Positions 42,013-52,679 of a stretch of 64,000 nucleotides of DNA are shown here, one piece after another. The DNA is from Lucinisca nassula (taxonomy: Eukaryota; Mollusca; Bivalvia; Lucinida; Lucinidae), in NCBI GenBank assembly GCA_963580285.1, contig OY757020.1:98583497-98647496 (forward strand). Direction: 5' to 3'. A model generated the notes under the pieces. It was not told where the DNA came from and made no database searches. It was given only the letters and a program-made list of their open reading frames with translations. Numbering within the stretch: the stretch's first letter is position 1; each line of letters starts with the position of its first letter. The position numbers and the translations under genes are program-made.

Positions 42013-43348
42013 TGATGATGATGATTTCGTGTTTAACGACGCGGCAACCCTCTTTGTGGGCCATAAGCGTCAAGCGGTTAATGTTTAAACGGCATGAAGA
42101 ATTATGAGGATATTAAAAGTACAAAAAGTTAGTATGAAATGTATAAAAATCTGAAACAGTTAAATCGTATGAAGAAGTCCAATTTCTTTAAAGAATAAAA
42201 TAATATTATCAACAGGTACATCTTGAAACAATTGTTGCAAAGTGTCAGCTTTGAAGTATAGGTTACGAGACTGTGAAAAATCTACACATTCAATTAAGAT
42301 ATGTTTCACAGTGAATGGCTGATCACAACCTACACAAGAAGGCTGATCATCACCATTAAAAATATAAGAATGAGTAACTCTAGTATGGCCGATGCGTAGT
42401 CGCGTTAATACTACATCCTCTTTCCTGAAAAACTGTGGAGGAGAGCATTTTGTTCCAACGACAGGTTTAATGACATGGAGTTTGTTAGTTATTGCACGGT
42501 CCCATTCGCCTTGCCATTCCGACAAGATGTATTAAAATTATTAAAAGGAATTTTAAAAACAGATGGATCATGATTGAGCGATTCCTTTGCCGACAATGCC
42601 GATATGGCTCGGAGACAACAAAACAAACTTTGGTGTGTTTTAGAAATTTAGTGATGTTTTTCAATCAACTTTTGTATTTGAGGATTTTTAGATGATGAAT
42701 GGTCTAAAGCCTTAAGCACAGAAAGTGAATCTGAAAATATAATTGCTTTTTGAAATGTTGAAGAACTGATAAAATCTAAAGCTAGGTCTATTGCTTTGGC
42801 TTCAGCTGTAAAAAATAGATGAGCCATCGGGAAGGCGCAAGGTTCGGTGCGTATCTTGAGAAACATACGCACAACCAACTTTTTCTCCTTCTTTTGAACC
42901 ATCAGTATAGACTTGCTGGTAATCATCGTAACGTGGCTGCAGTACCTGAAAGTTTTGTTTGAGTAGCATTGGATTTGATTCGGATTTTTTGCCATCATGT
43001 AAGTCAAACAGAATAGAAGGTTTTTTAATACACCAAGATCGAACTTCGGCCGTTTCATGTTTTTGAATCTTTTTAAGGTCAATACCTGTATTTTCTAGCA
43101 GTGGTAATATACGTAATCCAAAAGGTTTGATTGCTGTGGGTTTAGTTCCATACTTATCTACAAGTTCAGGTGGAAATGAAATTTTGGATGCCGGGTTAGA
43201 TGAATTAGCAGAAAGTCTAATAGTATACTGAAGAGAAAGTTTCTCTGCGCGAAGTTAAAGATGGTTCACCTGCTTCTACATAAAGGCTTTATACGGGAGA
43301 AGTACGGAAGGCTCCCATAGCCAGACGAAGGCCTTGATGATGGATAGA
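42013..43348 (-). pseudogene. LINE unit C: RNase H and C-terminus
   Basis: Frames 42160-42525 (CVGCDQPFTVKHILIECVDF tail) and 42648-43082 (RNase H: FTAEAKAIDLALDF, IIFSDSLSVLKAL) with deletions, for example near 42535 (part of LPSHIGIVGNEYADKKAKE lost). It stops abruptly at the codons before the RT thumb. Confidence 0.8.
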
Positions 43349-45174
43349 TGATGATGATGATGATTTCGTGTTTAACGACGCGTCAACCCTCTTTGTGGGT
43401 CATAAGCGTCAAACGGTTAATGGTTAAACGACATGAACAATTATGATGATATTAAAAGTAAAAAGTCAGAATGACGATGTATAAAAATCTGAAACAGTTA
43501 AATCTTATGAAAAAGTCCAACTTCTTTTAAGAATAAAATAATATTATCAACAGGTACATCTCGAAACAGTTGTTGCAAAGTGTCATCTTTGAAACATAAA
43601 ATACGTGAGGGTGAAAAGTCAACACAGTCAATTAAGATATGTTTCACAGTGAATGGCTGATCACAACCTACACAAGAAGGCTGATCATCACCATTAAAAA
43701 TATAAGAATGAGTAACTCTAGTATGGCCGATGCGCAGTCGTGTTAATACTACGTCCTCTTTTCTGGAAAACTGTGGAGGAGAGCATTTTGTACTAACGAC
43801 AGGTTTAATGGCATGGATTTTGTTATTTATTGCACGGTCCCATTCGCCTTGCCATTCCGACAAGATGTATCTGTTGATAAATGGTTTAAAATTATTAAAG
43901 GGAATTTTAAAAACAGATGGATCAAGATTGAGCGATTCCTTTGCTTTCTTGTCAGCATATTCATTGCCGACAATGCCAATATGGCTCGGAAGCCAACAAA
44001 ACAAGATTTGGTGTGTTTTAGAAATTTCATGATGTTTTTCGATCAATTTTTGAATTTGAGGATTTTTAGATGATGAATGGTCTAAAGCCTTAAGCACAGA
44101 AAGTGAACCAGAAAATATAATTGCTTTTTGAATTATTGAAGAACTGATAAAATCTAAAGCTAGGTCTATTGCTTTGGCTTCAGCTGTAAAAATAGATGAA
44201 CCATCTGGAAGGCGCATGGTTTTGTGCGTATCTTTAGAAACAAACGCACAACCAACTTTATCTCCTTCTTTGGAACCATCAGTATAGACTTGCTGGTATT
44301 CATTGTAACGTGACTGCAGTACCTGGAAGTTTTGTTTGAGAAGTATCGGATTTGATTCGGATTTTTTGCCATCATGCAAGTCGAACAGAATAGAAGGTTG
44401 TTTAATACACCAAGATGGAACTTCGGCGGTTTCATGTTTTTGAATATTTTTTAAGGTCGATGCCTGAATTGTCTAGCAGTGGTAAAATTCGTAATCCAAA
44501 AGGTTTGATTGCTGTGGGTTTAGTTTCATACTTATCTATAAATTGAGGTGGAAATGAAATTTTGGATGCCGGGTTAGATGGATTAGCAGCAATTCTAATA
44601 GCATACTGAAGAGAAAGTTTCTCTCTGCGCGAAGTTAAAGATGGTTCACCTGCTTCTACATAAAGGCTTAATACGGGAGAAGTACGAAAGGCTCCCATAG
44701 CCAGACGAAGGCCTTGGTGATGGATAGTATCCAATGATTTTAAATAGGACTTTCTGGCAGAACCATAAACAACAGACCCATAATCTAATTTAGATCTTAT
44801 TAAAGACCGGTAAAGATGTAATAAAGTATACCGATCTGCTCCCCAACTTGTATGGGCTAAAACTTTCAAAAGATTCAAAGCTTTTAAGCGTTTCGCTTTA
44901 AGATATTTAATATGGGGAATAAAAGATAACTTTTGATCAAACATAACCCCAAGAAATTCGGCTTCTTAAACAACAGGAATTTGTGATCCGTATAACAAAA
45001 AGGAAGGATGTTCGTGTTTCTTCCGTAGCTTACACAAATGAACACACTGCGTTTTCGACTTGGGGAACTTGAAACAATTTTTATCAGTCCATTCTTCTAT
45101 TCTATTTAAATTTTGTTGTAACTTTCGTTCAATTGTTTTCATATTTTTGAACGGTAACATATACAACAAGCAAA
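43349..45174 (-). pseudogene. LINE unit B: RNase H, thumb and RT end of ORF2
   Basis: RNase H at 43498-44379 is intact (QVYTDGSKEGDKVGCAFVS, FTAEAKAIDLAL, IIFSGSLSVLKAL with Asp changed to Gly in SDS, LPSHIGIVGNEYADKKAKE). The SDS to SGS change removes a catalytic aspartate. The thumb 44432-44944 reads TSWGADRYTLLHLYRSLIR. It ends at the pearl-like insertion next to motif C. Confidence 0.8.
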
Positions 45175-46433
45175 TTCCAAAGAGAATTTATGTCCCCCGC
45201 CTTATTTTCATTTGTGAGGTTAAAAAAGAAGTAAGTTAACCAGGCAACCATTGGTATCACTTAATGCGGAAAGTGAAAAACTATAATTAAAGGATTCTAT
45301 AAAAGGCACATGCACATTTTCAGTCCATATCAAAACACCTGTAAAGATTCTGAAGGATCAGTTTTAAACTGTAGGAGGAGTTGCACTCACAATGTACCTA
45401 CTACATATCCAGTTTCATATTATAGATGGGCAATAAAACTCTAAGTTAAAAATGTGAAAAAGTGCAAAGAAATATTTTAAGATTCTGTAAAAAGCAATTG
45501 CATATCTTCAGACCATAATTCAACCAACTTTTCAGTTTTGGAAGGATTGGCATTAAACTGTAGGAGGAGTTGCGCCCACAAGGTACCTACTACACTATAG
45601 TCTTTCATAGAATTGATGCATGAAAAAAGTCTAAGTTAAAAATGTGAAAAGAGTGAAAAAAATTAATTAAAGAATTCTGAAAAAAGCATATGCACAACTT
45701 CAAACCATGATAAAGACACCTGTAAAATTTCAGAAGGATCGGTATAAAACTGAAGGAGGAGTTGCGCTCACAAGGTACCTACTACATTATATACTTTTTC
45801 ATAGAGTTGATGCATGAAAAAAGTCTAAGTTAAAAATGTGAAAAAAAGTGAAAAAAATTAATTAAAGAATTCTGAAAAAAGCATATGCACAACTTCAAAC
45901 CATCATCAAGACACCTGTAAAATTTCAGAATGATCGGTATAAAACTGTAGGAGGAGTTGCGCTCACAAGGTACCTACTGTGAATTCGGAAACATGCAAAA
46001 AAAGTCTAAGTTAAAAATGTGAAAAAAGTGATAAAAAATTATTAAAAAATTCTGAAAAAAGCATATGCACAACTTCAAACCATGATAAAGACACCTGTAA
46101 AATTTCAGAATGATCGGTATAAAACTGTAGGAGGAGTTGCGCCCACAAGGTACCTACTATGAATTCGGAACCATGCAAAAAAAGTCTAGGTTAAAAATGT
46201 GAAAAAAATTACTTCAAGGATTCTGAAAAAGCACATGCACAACTTCAAACCATGATAAAGACACCTGTAAAATTTCAGAATGATCGGTGTAAAACTGTAG
46301 GAGGAGTTGCGCTCACAAGGTACCTACTACAAGCTCGGAAGCTCGGAACCACGAACCACGCATCACGCACCACGGAAAGCCGAATACTATGTCCCCTCGC
46401 TTTTCTTCGAAAAGGCGGGGGACAAAAATCATC
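45175..46433 (+). mobile_element. Pearl/HINE-type element of the TGTCCCCCGCC class, ~180-bp core
   Basis: Left end TATGTCCCCCGCCTTATTTT, right end TATGTCCCCTCGCTTTTCTT, CGAAAAGGCGGGGGACA, forming a terminal hairpin. The core repeats GTAGGAGGAGTTGCGCTCAC, AAGGTACCTAC at 45371, 45560, 45752, 45947, 46127 and 46297 (170-195 bp). Copy A supplies the empty site (ATATACAAAAATCATC, 35440), so the insertion is precise within an A-run, with at most a base of duplication. It splits the LINE just after the YVDDF codons. Confidence 0.8.
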
Positions 46434-48243
46434 AACATATAATGAACAGTCTGTTTTGTCGTCCAAACATTGTACAATATTATTATTAGCCATGTGGTAT
46501 CATATGCTTTCTCCAAGTCAAAAAAGACAGCTACTACGTGTTCTTTGTTAATATAAGCATTTCGTATAAATGTTTCTAGTCTTATTAAATTGTCGTTGGT
46601 ACGAAAACCTGACTGATATTCTGAAATGAGGTTGTTGGACTCTAAGAACCAGACTAATCTCTTGTTTATCATTCTCTCCAATGTTTTACATAAACAACTT
46701 GTCAAAGCTATCGGTCGATAGTTCGTAGGTTCTGCATGATCTTAACCTGGTTTTAGAATTGGTACAACTGTAGCAAAACGCCAGCTCTTAGGACAGACCC
46801 CCGTTTCCAAAATATTATTAAAGATATCTAAAAGTGTTGAAACAGAACTTTTTAGCAGATGCTTACGCATCTGATAATGAATTTCATCGGGGCCGGTTGC
46901 TGTATCGTGTGATTTTTCAATGGCTTCAACTAGTTCGGATAAGTTACAAGGTTTGTTGTATTCTTCGTGATTGTGGGATTTGAAGTTTAGATTTCTTTTC
47001 TCTTGGTCCTTTTGGAAATTTCTAAAAGTGTCAGAATAATTTAGCGGTGATGAATTACTCAAGAATGTGCTACCAAGAGTATCTGAAATATCTTTTTTAG
47101 TTGAAGCTTTTGTGTCAAAACCAGTATTTAAATGTGTAAAACTAGGGGACTTTGTTTTTCCTGAAATTTTACGTACCATATCCCAAACCTTTTTAATGGG
47201 GGGTTTGTAGTTCAATTTGGAGACATATTCTCTCCATGACTTTCGTTTGGAAGCTCGGATTGTTCGCCGAGCTTTAGCTCTAAAAACTTTTACGTCGTTT
47301 AGCTTTTCTGAAGAGGACTTTTGCAGAACTTATTTAGAGCCTGTTTGCGCTTTTGAATAGCTTCTTAACAGTCATTATTAAACCAAGGCTTGCTTTTCTT
47401 AGTATTGTGGAGGTCTTTTGAATGCATTGTTCTGATATATTAATAAGTGTATCTGTGAAATCAGAAACAATGTCTGATGATTCATTTAAGTGATCAACTG
47501 ATAACTCTTCTTCACATAAATTATGGAATAATTCCCAGTCGGCTTTATTCATTTTCCATTTCTGGTTACAGTCCTCATCTGGTTCGTACGCTCTCAATTA
47601 CAACAGGAAAGTGATCACTTCCGCACTGATCATCATAAACAGACACGTCATAGTCCAAGAAGAGAGATGGGTGACACAAAGGGAGATCTAAAGAAAACAA
47701 ATGACCTGGCGCAGGGTGAAGGTAAGTATAAGATTTATCATTCATCAAGCAATAATCGCTCTTTTCAATAAAATTTTCGACAAGTGCTCCTTTGTTATTG
47801 ATATCTTTACAGCCCCATAGAATATTGTGACCATTGAAGTCGCCAACTAAAAGATATGGCGATGGAAGTTGACTCAGCAATGAGTCAAGGTGTTCGGGCT
47901 TTAAAGAAAATGAGGGTGGGATATATAGAGAGCAAATTGTAGTTTCTTTATCCAGAGAAACCGATACTGCTACAGCTTGAAGGTCTGTTTTTAATTTGAT
48001 CTCTCTTTGTGGTAAACATGAATTAACAAAAATTGAACTGCCACCAGATGGTTTATTACCATCAGAATAGATATAGTTGTATGTATTGAAACCCCTCACA
48101 TCAATGTTGTCATCAGTTTTTAAAAAGGTTTCTTGCAAACAAAAAACCGATGGGTTTAATAACGAAATAAGTAATAAGAGTTCGTTATAATTTGATTTAA
48201 GACCTCGACAATTCCATTGTATTATTTTGTGTTTTAAATCCAT
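46434..48243 (-). pseudogene. LINE unit B: RT fingers/palm and EEP endonuclease
   Basis: Frames: 46313-46705 (AVFFDLEKAYDTTW then a deletion of about 190 bp removing motif B, then CSLYVDDFC), 46742-47215 (TATGPDEIHYQMRKHL), 47334-47597 and 47575-48243 (MDLKHKIIQWNCRGLKSNY, CLQETF, LLVGDFNGHNILWGC, CGSDHFPVVIES). Several frameshifts. Near 94% by eye to copy A at the ORF2 start. Confidence 0.8.
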
Positions 48244-48268
48244 TTTATGAAGAGATTAAGACTAGAAA

Positions 48269-49510
48269 TTATTTTGGAGCTGCAATTGGTGATATAGATC
48301 TGCTACCACCACCTCTAGGTGTTGCTGACCTCGATCTGTTATTGCCGCTTGGTGATGATGGAGTTTCATTGAACTCCATATCACTGTCACTCAAAGATCC
48401 GAATCTGTTCTGTAATTTTATATTGTCTCTTTCCATTTTACGTTGTCTGTCTGTTTGTTTTTGAGACAAGTGTTGTTTTTTCGGATCTTCTGATCCCTTA
48501 TTAGTTCGACCCGAGTCGAGTTTCTCTTTTGCATGCGGCGCTGGCTTCGGTACGGTCGCTGTCGACCGATCCGGAGCAACCTGGATTGCGCCATTTGATT
48601 GAACTTTGTGGTGCTGGAGTGGATTTACTCCATGCACCAGATTTTTTTCAGTTCAGCAATGTATGATTCAGCAGTCTGTATTGCGGAGCTGGAAACTTTT
48701 ACACCAGCACCCTTTGTGATGCTGGCGTAACTGCTGGTTGGTGTTGTGTATCGTTCATCAACAATTTTCCGCGCTTCTGGGAATGTTATCCCCTTTGGTA
48801 TTTGACAGTGAGTATTTCTTTTTCTTTTCTCCATGCCGGACAATCTCGAGAGAAAACAGCATGCTTGTCACCACAATTGACGCATTTGGCCTCATTCTTG
48901 CAGTTTTGATGCATATCAACATGTTTTTCTTCACCACAGTTTGGACAGAGATGTTTCTTCTGACATCTGTTTTCGTGGTGATCAAAAACCTGACAATGAT
49001 AACATCTGAGAGGGTTTGGTATATACACCTTCACGTTAACAGTCAGATATGCAACTTTTATTTTCTTGGGCAGAACTGGTGTATTAAATGTCAACACGTA
49101 GGTACTTGTTGGCTTTAATACACCACCTCTACGAAATTAGATGTTACGTACACCAATGACGCCTTCATCTCTTAAATTCTCAATAATCTCAGTATCGTTG
49201 CACGGACGTAGCTCTGGGCTGCGGATGACAACTTTACATGAATTGGGTGTTTTGTGCATCGATACTTTGACGTTGAGATCGAAATGCTTTGTGGTACCAA
49301 GCAGGCTTTTGACCTGCTGTTCTCTCTCGACTTCCAAGAGGAGATCACTTGACTTCAGCTTTTTGATACTTTTTGGATGTCCGGCAATGGACACTATACT
49401 CTTTTCGATTACAAAAGGTTATAAATCTGACACCGTACGTGTATCATCACGTGATGTCATCACCAAGAAGCGTGTAAAATTGTTTAGCTTTGGAGTTTCA
49501 GACTGCTGAC
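48269..49510 (-). pseudogene. LINE unit B: ORF1, of a different subfamily from copy A
   Basis: Pieces 48269-48637, 48625-48843, 48786-49097 and 49137-49510 in shifting frames. Knuckles: CYHCQVFDHHENRC, CPNCGEEKHVDMHQNC, CVNCGDKHAVFSRDC. Shared anchors with copy A (FNTPVLPK, VYIPNPLRC, KEKEIL, SYASIT) show homology, but identity is only about 55-60% by eye against over 90% in ORF2. Confidence 0.75.
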
Positions 49511-49816
49511 TAGACTGCTGACTGGGTTCATCCGTTTCGGATGAATCCTCGTCTTTTTTACGTTTAGCTGCGTTGCGGTTATGTGCGTTGCGGTTATTTT
49601 TTTTCCATTTGCCATAAGGAAAAAATCCTAGTTTCGTCCCAAGTGCTCTCCGCCCTCCGTGGAGCCCTACAAGGGAACACCATAATGGAGTGGTTTTCCA
49701 ACTCGCAGGTGTTAGAGATACACGTGAGATATACTCGTCTAAACAAAATGCCTACACGATTGATCCGTTTAGCCACCGCCTTCTAGAGATAAAAAGACAG
49801 AAAAGGAAGGTAAATT

Positions 49817-50056
49817 GGCATATGTTTTTTTGTTTTGTTTTGGTTTTGGTTTTCCGGCCCTTTCAAGATTTCACTCATATCGAGCCGATCGTTAATCATA
49901 GGTGGGCGAAAACCGGAGTACCCGGAAAAAACCCACCTGACCTTCCGTTGCAGAACTTGGCGTCTCACATGTGACCCGAGCGAGGCTCGAACCACAGCGG
50001 TGAGAGACCTAATGATCAAGAGTCAGCGCTCTTAACCACTAGGCCACGGAGGCCAA
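49817..50056 (-). mobile_element. tRNA-derived SINE in the LINE unit B leader
   Basis: On the minus strand: GGCCTCCGTGGCCTAGTGGT, GGTTCGAGCCTCGCTCGGG, TGCAACGGAAGGTCAGGTGG, TCCGGTTTTCGCCCACC, AAAGGGCCGGAAAACC and a (AAAACC)n-like tail. Copy A lacks it at the equivalent point (39055-39090), so it inserted after the LINE. Confidence 0.75.
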
Positions 50057-50352
50057 AAGGACATATGGTTGGTATCAGGAAACCAGCCGATTGACAGTGC
50101 TGGACCACACGGCCATCCGTCTATACCGAAAAGCCAGGCCAAAGAGGCGTGTTGGGTACCTGAAGCACCGCCACCTCAGGTAACCCTCAACCTCCAGGAT
50201 CCCTTCTTCCGGCTTACAGGACGCCACCCACGGCAAACGGGTGGTACTTCCTTAAGCTCTTCCCAGTGGACACAGAGACCACAGCGGCAATGTGCCCAGT
50301 GGGAACTGAGCCCCAAGGGCCACGGCAAGGCAGGAAGTCTAATACCTGGGGG

Positions 50353-50709
50353 ACAGGAAGAGAGACAAGAAGAAGGAAATACAGCGGAAGAAAATATAAT
50401 AGAGCAGAAGAGAAAGATAAGTAAAGAGACAGATGAAGAAGATGTGAAGATGGGAAGGGAGAAAAGGGAAGGGAGAAAAGAGAAGGGAGAAAAGCGAACG
50501 GAGAAAAGAAAACAGAGAAAGGAGGAGAAAGGGATATTTAGAGAACTTTGAGATGAGAGAAGCAAGCAGAGTAACTTTAGATGTTGGGGGGAGGCACTTT
50601 GCAACAAGAAGAAAAACCCTTTCAAAGGACCCTAAGTCTCTATTTAATATCATTTTAAACCCTTTGAAGAACCTTTATTTTATTGACCGGGAAGGTGCCC
50701 ATTTCCGGT
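50353..50709 (+). pseudogene. Split gene, 3' part: K/E-rich coil then first half of a KCTD/T1-type BTB domain
   Basis: From 50353 the frame reads RQEERQEEGNTAEEN and a long KREGRKEKGEKRTEKR coil to the stop at 50551. In the next frame, 50541-50709 reads MREASRVTLDVGGRHFATRR, KTLSKDPKSLF and LYFIDREGAHFR. VTLDVGG and FIDRxGxHFR are the signature of the T1/BTB domain of KCTD proteins and voltage-gated K channels. The one-base frame change between coil and T1 is real in this sequence. The T1 domain is then cut by a SINE. Confidence 0.65.
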
Positions 50710-51021
50710 TGGTTGGTTGATTTGAGGTTTAACGTCCCCGTCAACACTCTAAAGGTCATTTTGGAGACGTTGCTTCCAATTTTGTGGGACTTTTACCCGA
50801 CATTGAGATGAAATGACATCTCAAGCGCTGTCGCCCAATGAAACCAATAGGGTTTATTAGCATGGACGGTCCGCCTCGCACCGCGGTTCCTGGACAGGCT
50901 AAGATCATCTAAGCGGTTTACCAGTACTAGTGTGCGGGCCGGATTCAGCTCTGCGTGGAAGCATCATGCAGCCCATATATTTATTCAAGCCCCTATGGGC
51001 GGGGGGCGCCCCATTTCCGGT
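50698..51021 (+). mobile_element. SINE-like ~300-bp repeat with 12-bp target duplication
   Basis: CCCATTTCCGGT at 50698-50709 and 51010-51021 flank exactly 300 bp: TGGTTGGTTGATTTGAGG to CCCCTATGGGCGGGGGGCG. This gives clean boundaries for the family and shows it inserts with a 12-bp duplication, as LINE-mobilised SINEs do. It splits the T1 domain between HFR and the following helix. Confidence 0.8.
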
Positions 51022-51174
51022 AAATAACTTAATTACCTACGTGAGGACAAGGTAACAGAGAAAACATATCTGCTTGAGCTAAACAATGAATGCATCTACT
51101 ATGGACTCACTGGTCTCCAACAGATGGTGAAAGCCATGTTAAACCTATACAGAGACCTAAACCTGACCTACTGA
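51010..51174 (+). pseudogene. Split gene: second half of the KCTD/T1-type BTB domain
   Basis: After the SINE, LNYLREDKVTEKTYLLELNN, YYGLTGLQQMVKAML and LYRDLNLTY then TGA at 51172. LNYLR and YYGLTGL are standard T1 blocks. Between HFR and LNYLR the sequence has 7 nt where 6 are expected, so a 1-base indel also breaks the frame. The protein would end about 20 residues after the T1 domain. No channel segments follow. Confidence 0.65.
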
Positions 51175-52670
51175 GATGCTTGAACTAGTCTTGAGGTGCA
51201 ATTTTACAACTGAGTTTGAGATGTCATTCACTATCTATACGCATAGCCAGCTAAGATGTCAGAAGATGTCACAGAGTCAAGATCTAGCATTGTGAAATTT
51301 CCCCGCGTAACCAATAATTATTTCCTTATAATCATCAAATTAATTTTAATCATCCATCGCAAAAGAAAACTTTCACATGGACTTTGTTGTATACAGAACT
51401 CAGAAGCAGATTTAACAGAATCCAGAATCTGCGTAACTCATAATTCTTTCTTAATACGCATCAATTTAATTTATTCATTTATCGCTGAGATAACCACAAG
51501 TGAGACTTTAGTGAGAAAAAAATCAATTAAATCTAAATAAGTAAATAGTTTTAATCAGTCTTCAAAGATGACGGACATCTCCAAGAAGACGCTGGTGGAA
51601 TTAGTATAAGTTTGCTTAATAGTTAAGTTTATTACCACTTTCTGTAAAGTGTAGGCCTCCGTGACCTAAGGAGTAAGAGCACTGACTCTTAATTATTAGG
51701 TTTATCATGTTGTGCACCTGAGCTCGGATCGGGTCACATGCACGAGAGATGCCGAGTTCTGCAGCGGATGGTCAGGTCGTTTTCCCCCGGGCACTCCGGT
51801 TTTGACCACCATTATTAACGATCGGCTCAAAATAATTTAAATGATCTTATAATGGCCGTAAAACAAAACCAAAACAAAATGAACTGTAGATTATACCTTG
51901 ATTTTATTTATTTCATGAACACCTTTTTCGAAGTTTCTTTTTCATAATTTAGTGAATTTGCTATAATACTAATGAAATTTTCATTCAACTTATTTACATC
52001 TCAATCTTAGCTGGCTATGTGTGTGATGACTTTTATGTCCCAGCAACAACTTAGGTGTTTATTTACCTGCATTTTGCAGACAATCTAGTATCGAATCGTG
52101 TCACCCAAATAGGTCAGCTGCTGAGTCTGTTTAGCCTATTCAGCTAAACAATAGTTTACTGTTTCATCATTTAATAAGATAAAGTAAAGCCATTCCATTT
52201 TTCTGAATGTATTAATCTTTATAAATCAAATGAGAAATGAGAGAACGGAGAAAGTATATCACGTTAACTTCATGATGTTTCAATCACTTAACGAGAACGT
52301 TTAATAATCTTTTAAATATTTGCTGAGTCAGCATAATTACAGTTTTAACTTTCTTCATGAATTTCATGATTCAATTGTGCTGAATTGTTATTGGTGTGCA
52401 TGTTAAGTTTCTATTATATTTATGAAATATAACATGGGTTACTCGGTTACAAGTATTATAAGACATTTTGCACTGTCGGGAAACAAACTCCGTGGTAGCT
52501 ATCATTTGTGCTTACGTCACACGTTAGGAAGTTTGTTCGGGTACGATTATGTTCGGAAAACAGGTATTTCCATTTCTTTCTTCAGTACCTTCCATTGGAG
52601 AAATCTGACACGTAGCGCATTAGGTGGCGCATGAATTCCGATTTCTTTGGCTACTTTCATTATATGTCTG
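51175..52670. other. Non-coding stretch with one tRNA-derived SINE (51650-51862)
   Basis: The SINE has GGCCTCCGTGACCTAAGGAG, CACATGCACGAGAGATGCCG, GATGGTCAGGTCGTTTTC and an AAAACCAAAACAAAA tail. Bases 51265-51360 and 51405-51490 are weakly similar to each other (CGTAAC...AATAATT/AATTCTTTC). The rest is AT-rich, with no gene recognised; the frame at 52422-52634 has no known domain. Confidence 0.5.
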
Positions 52671-52679
52671 CTTAGTTTT

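Larger units (their letters stand above)
42000..50364 (-). mobile_element. LINE concatemer: truncated unit C plus full unit B, one target duplication
   Basis: ACAGGAAGAGAG lies at 42000-42011 and at 50353-50364. Between them, in one orientation, are unit C (3' 1.33 kb only, 42013-43348) and unit B (3' tail at about 43349 to 5' end CCCCCAGGTATTAG at 50352). Unit C has no TSD of its own. The C/B junction reads GATGATGGATAGATGATGATG, where RT sequence of C (GGCCTTGATGATGGATA) meets the GAT-type tail of B. The 1.26-kb pearl-like insert and a tRNA-SINE in unit B came later. Confidence 0.8.

Noticed and set aside
50176..50653. Long minus-strand frames rich in Ser/Phe/Leu
   Set aside because: They are the antisense of the K/E-rich coil and the LINE leader; the + strand has the recognisable T1 domain next to it.
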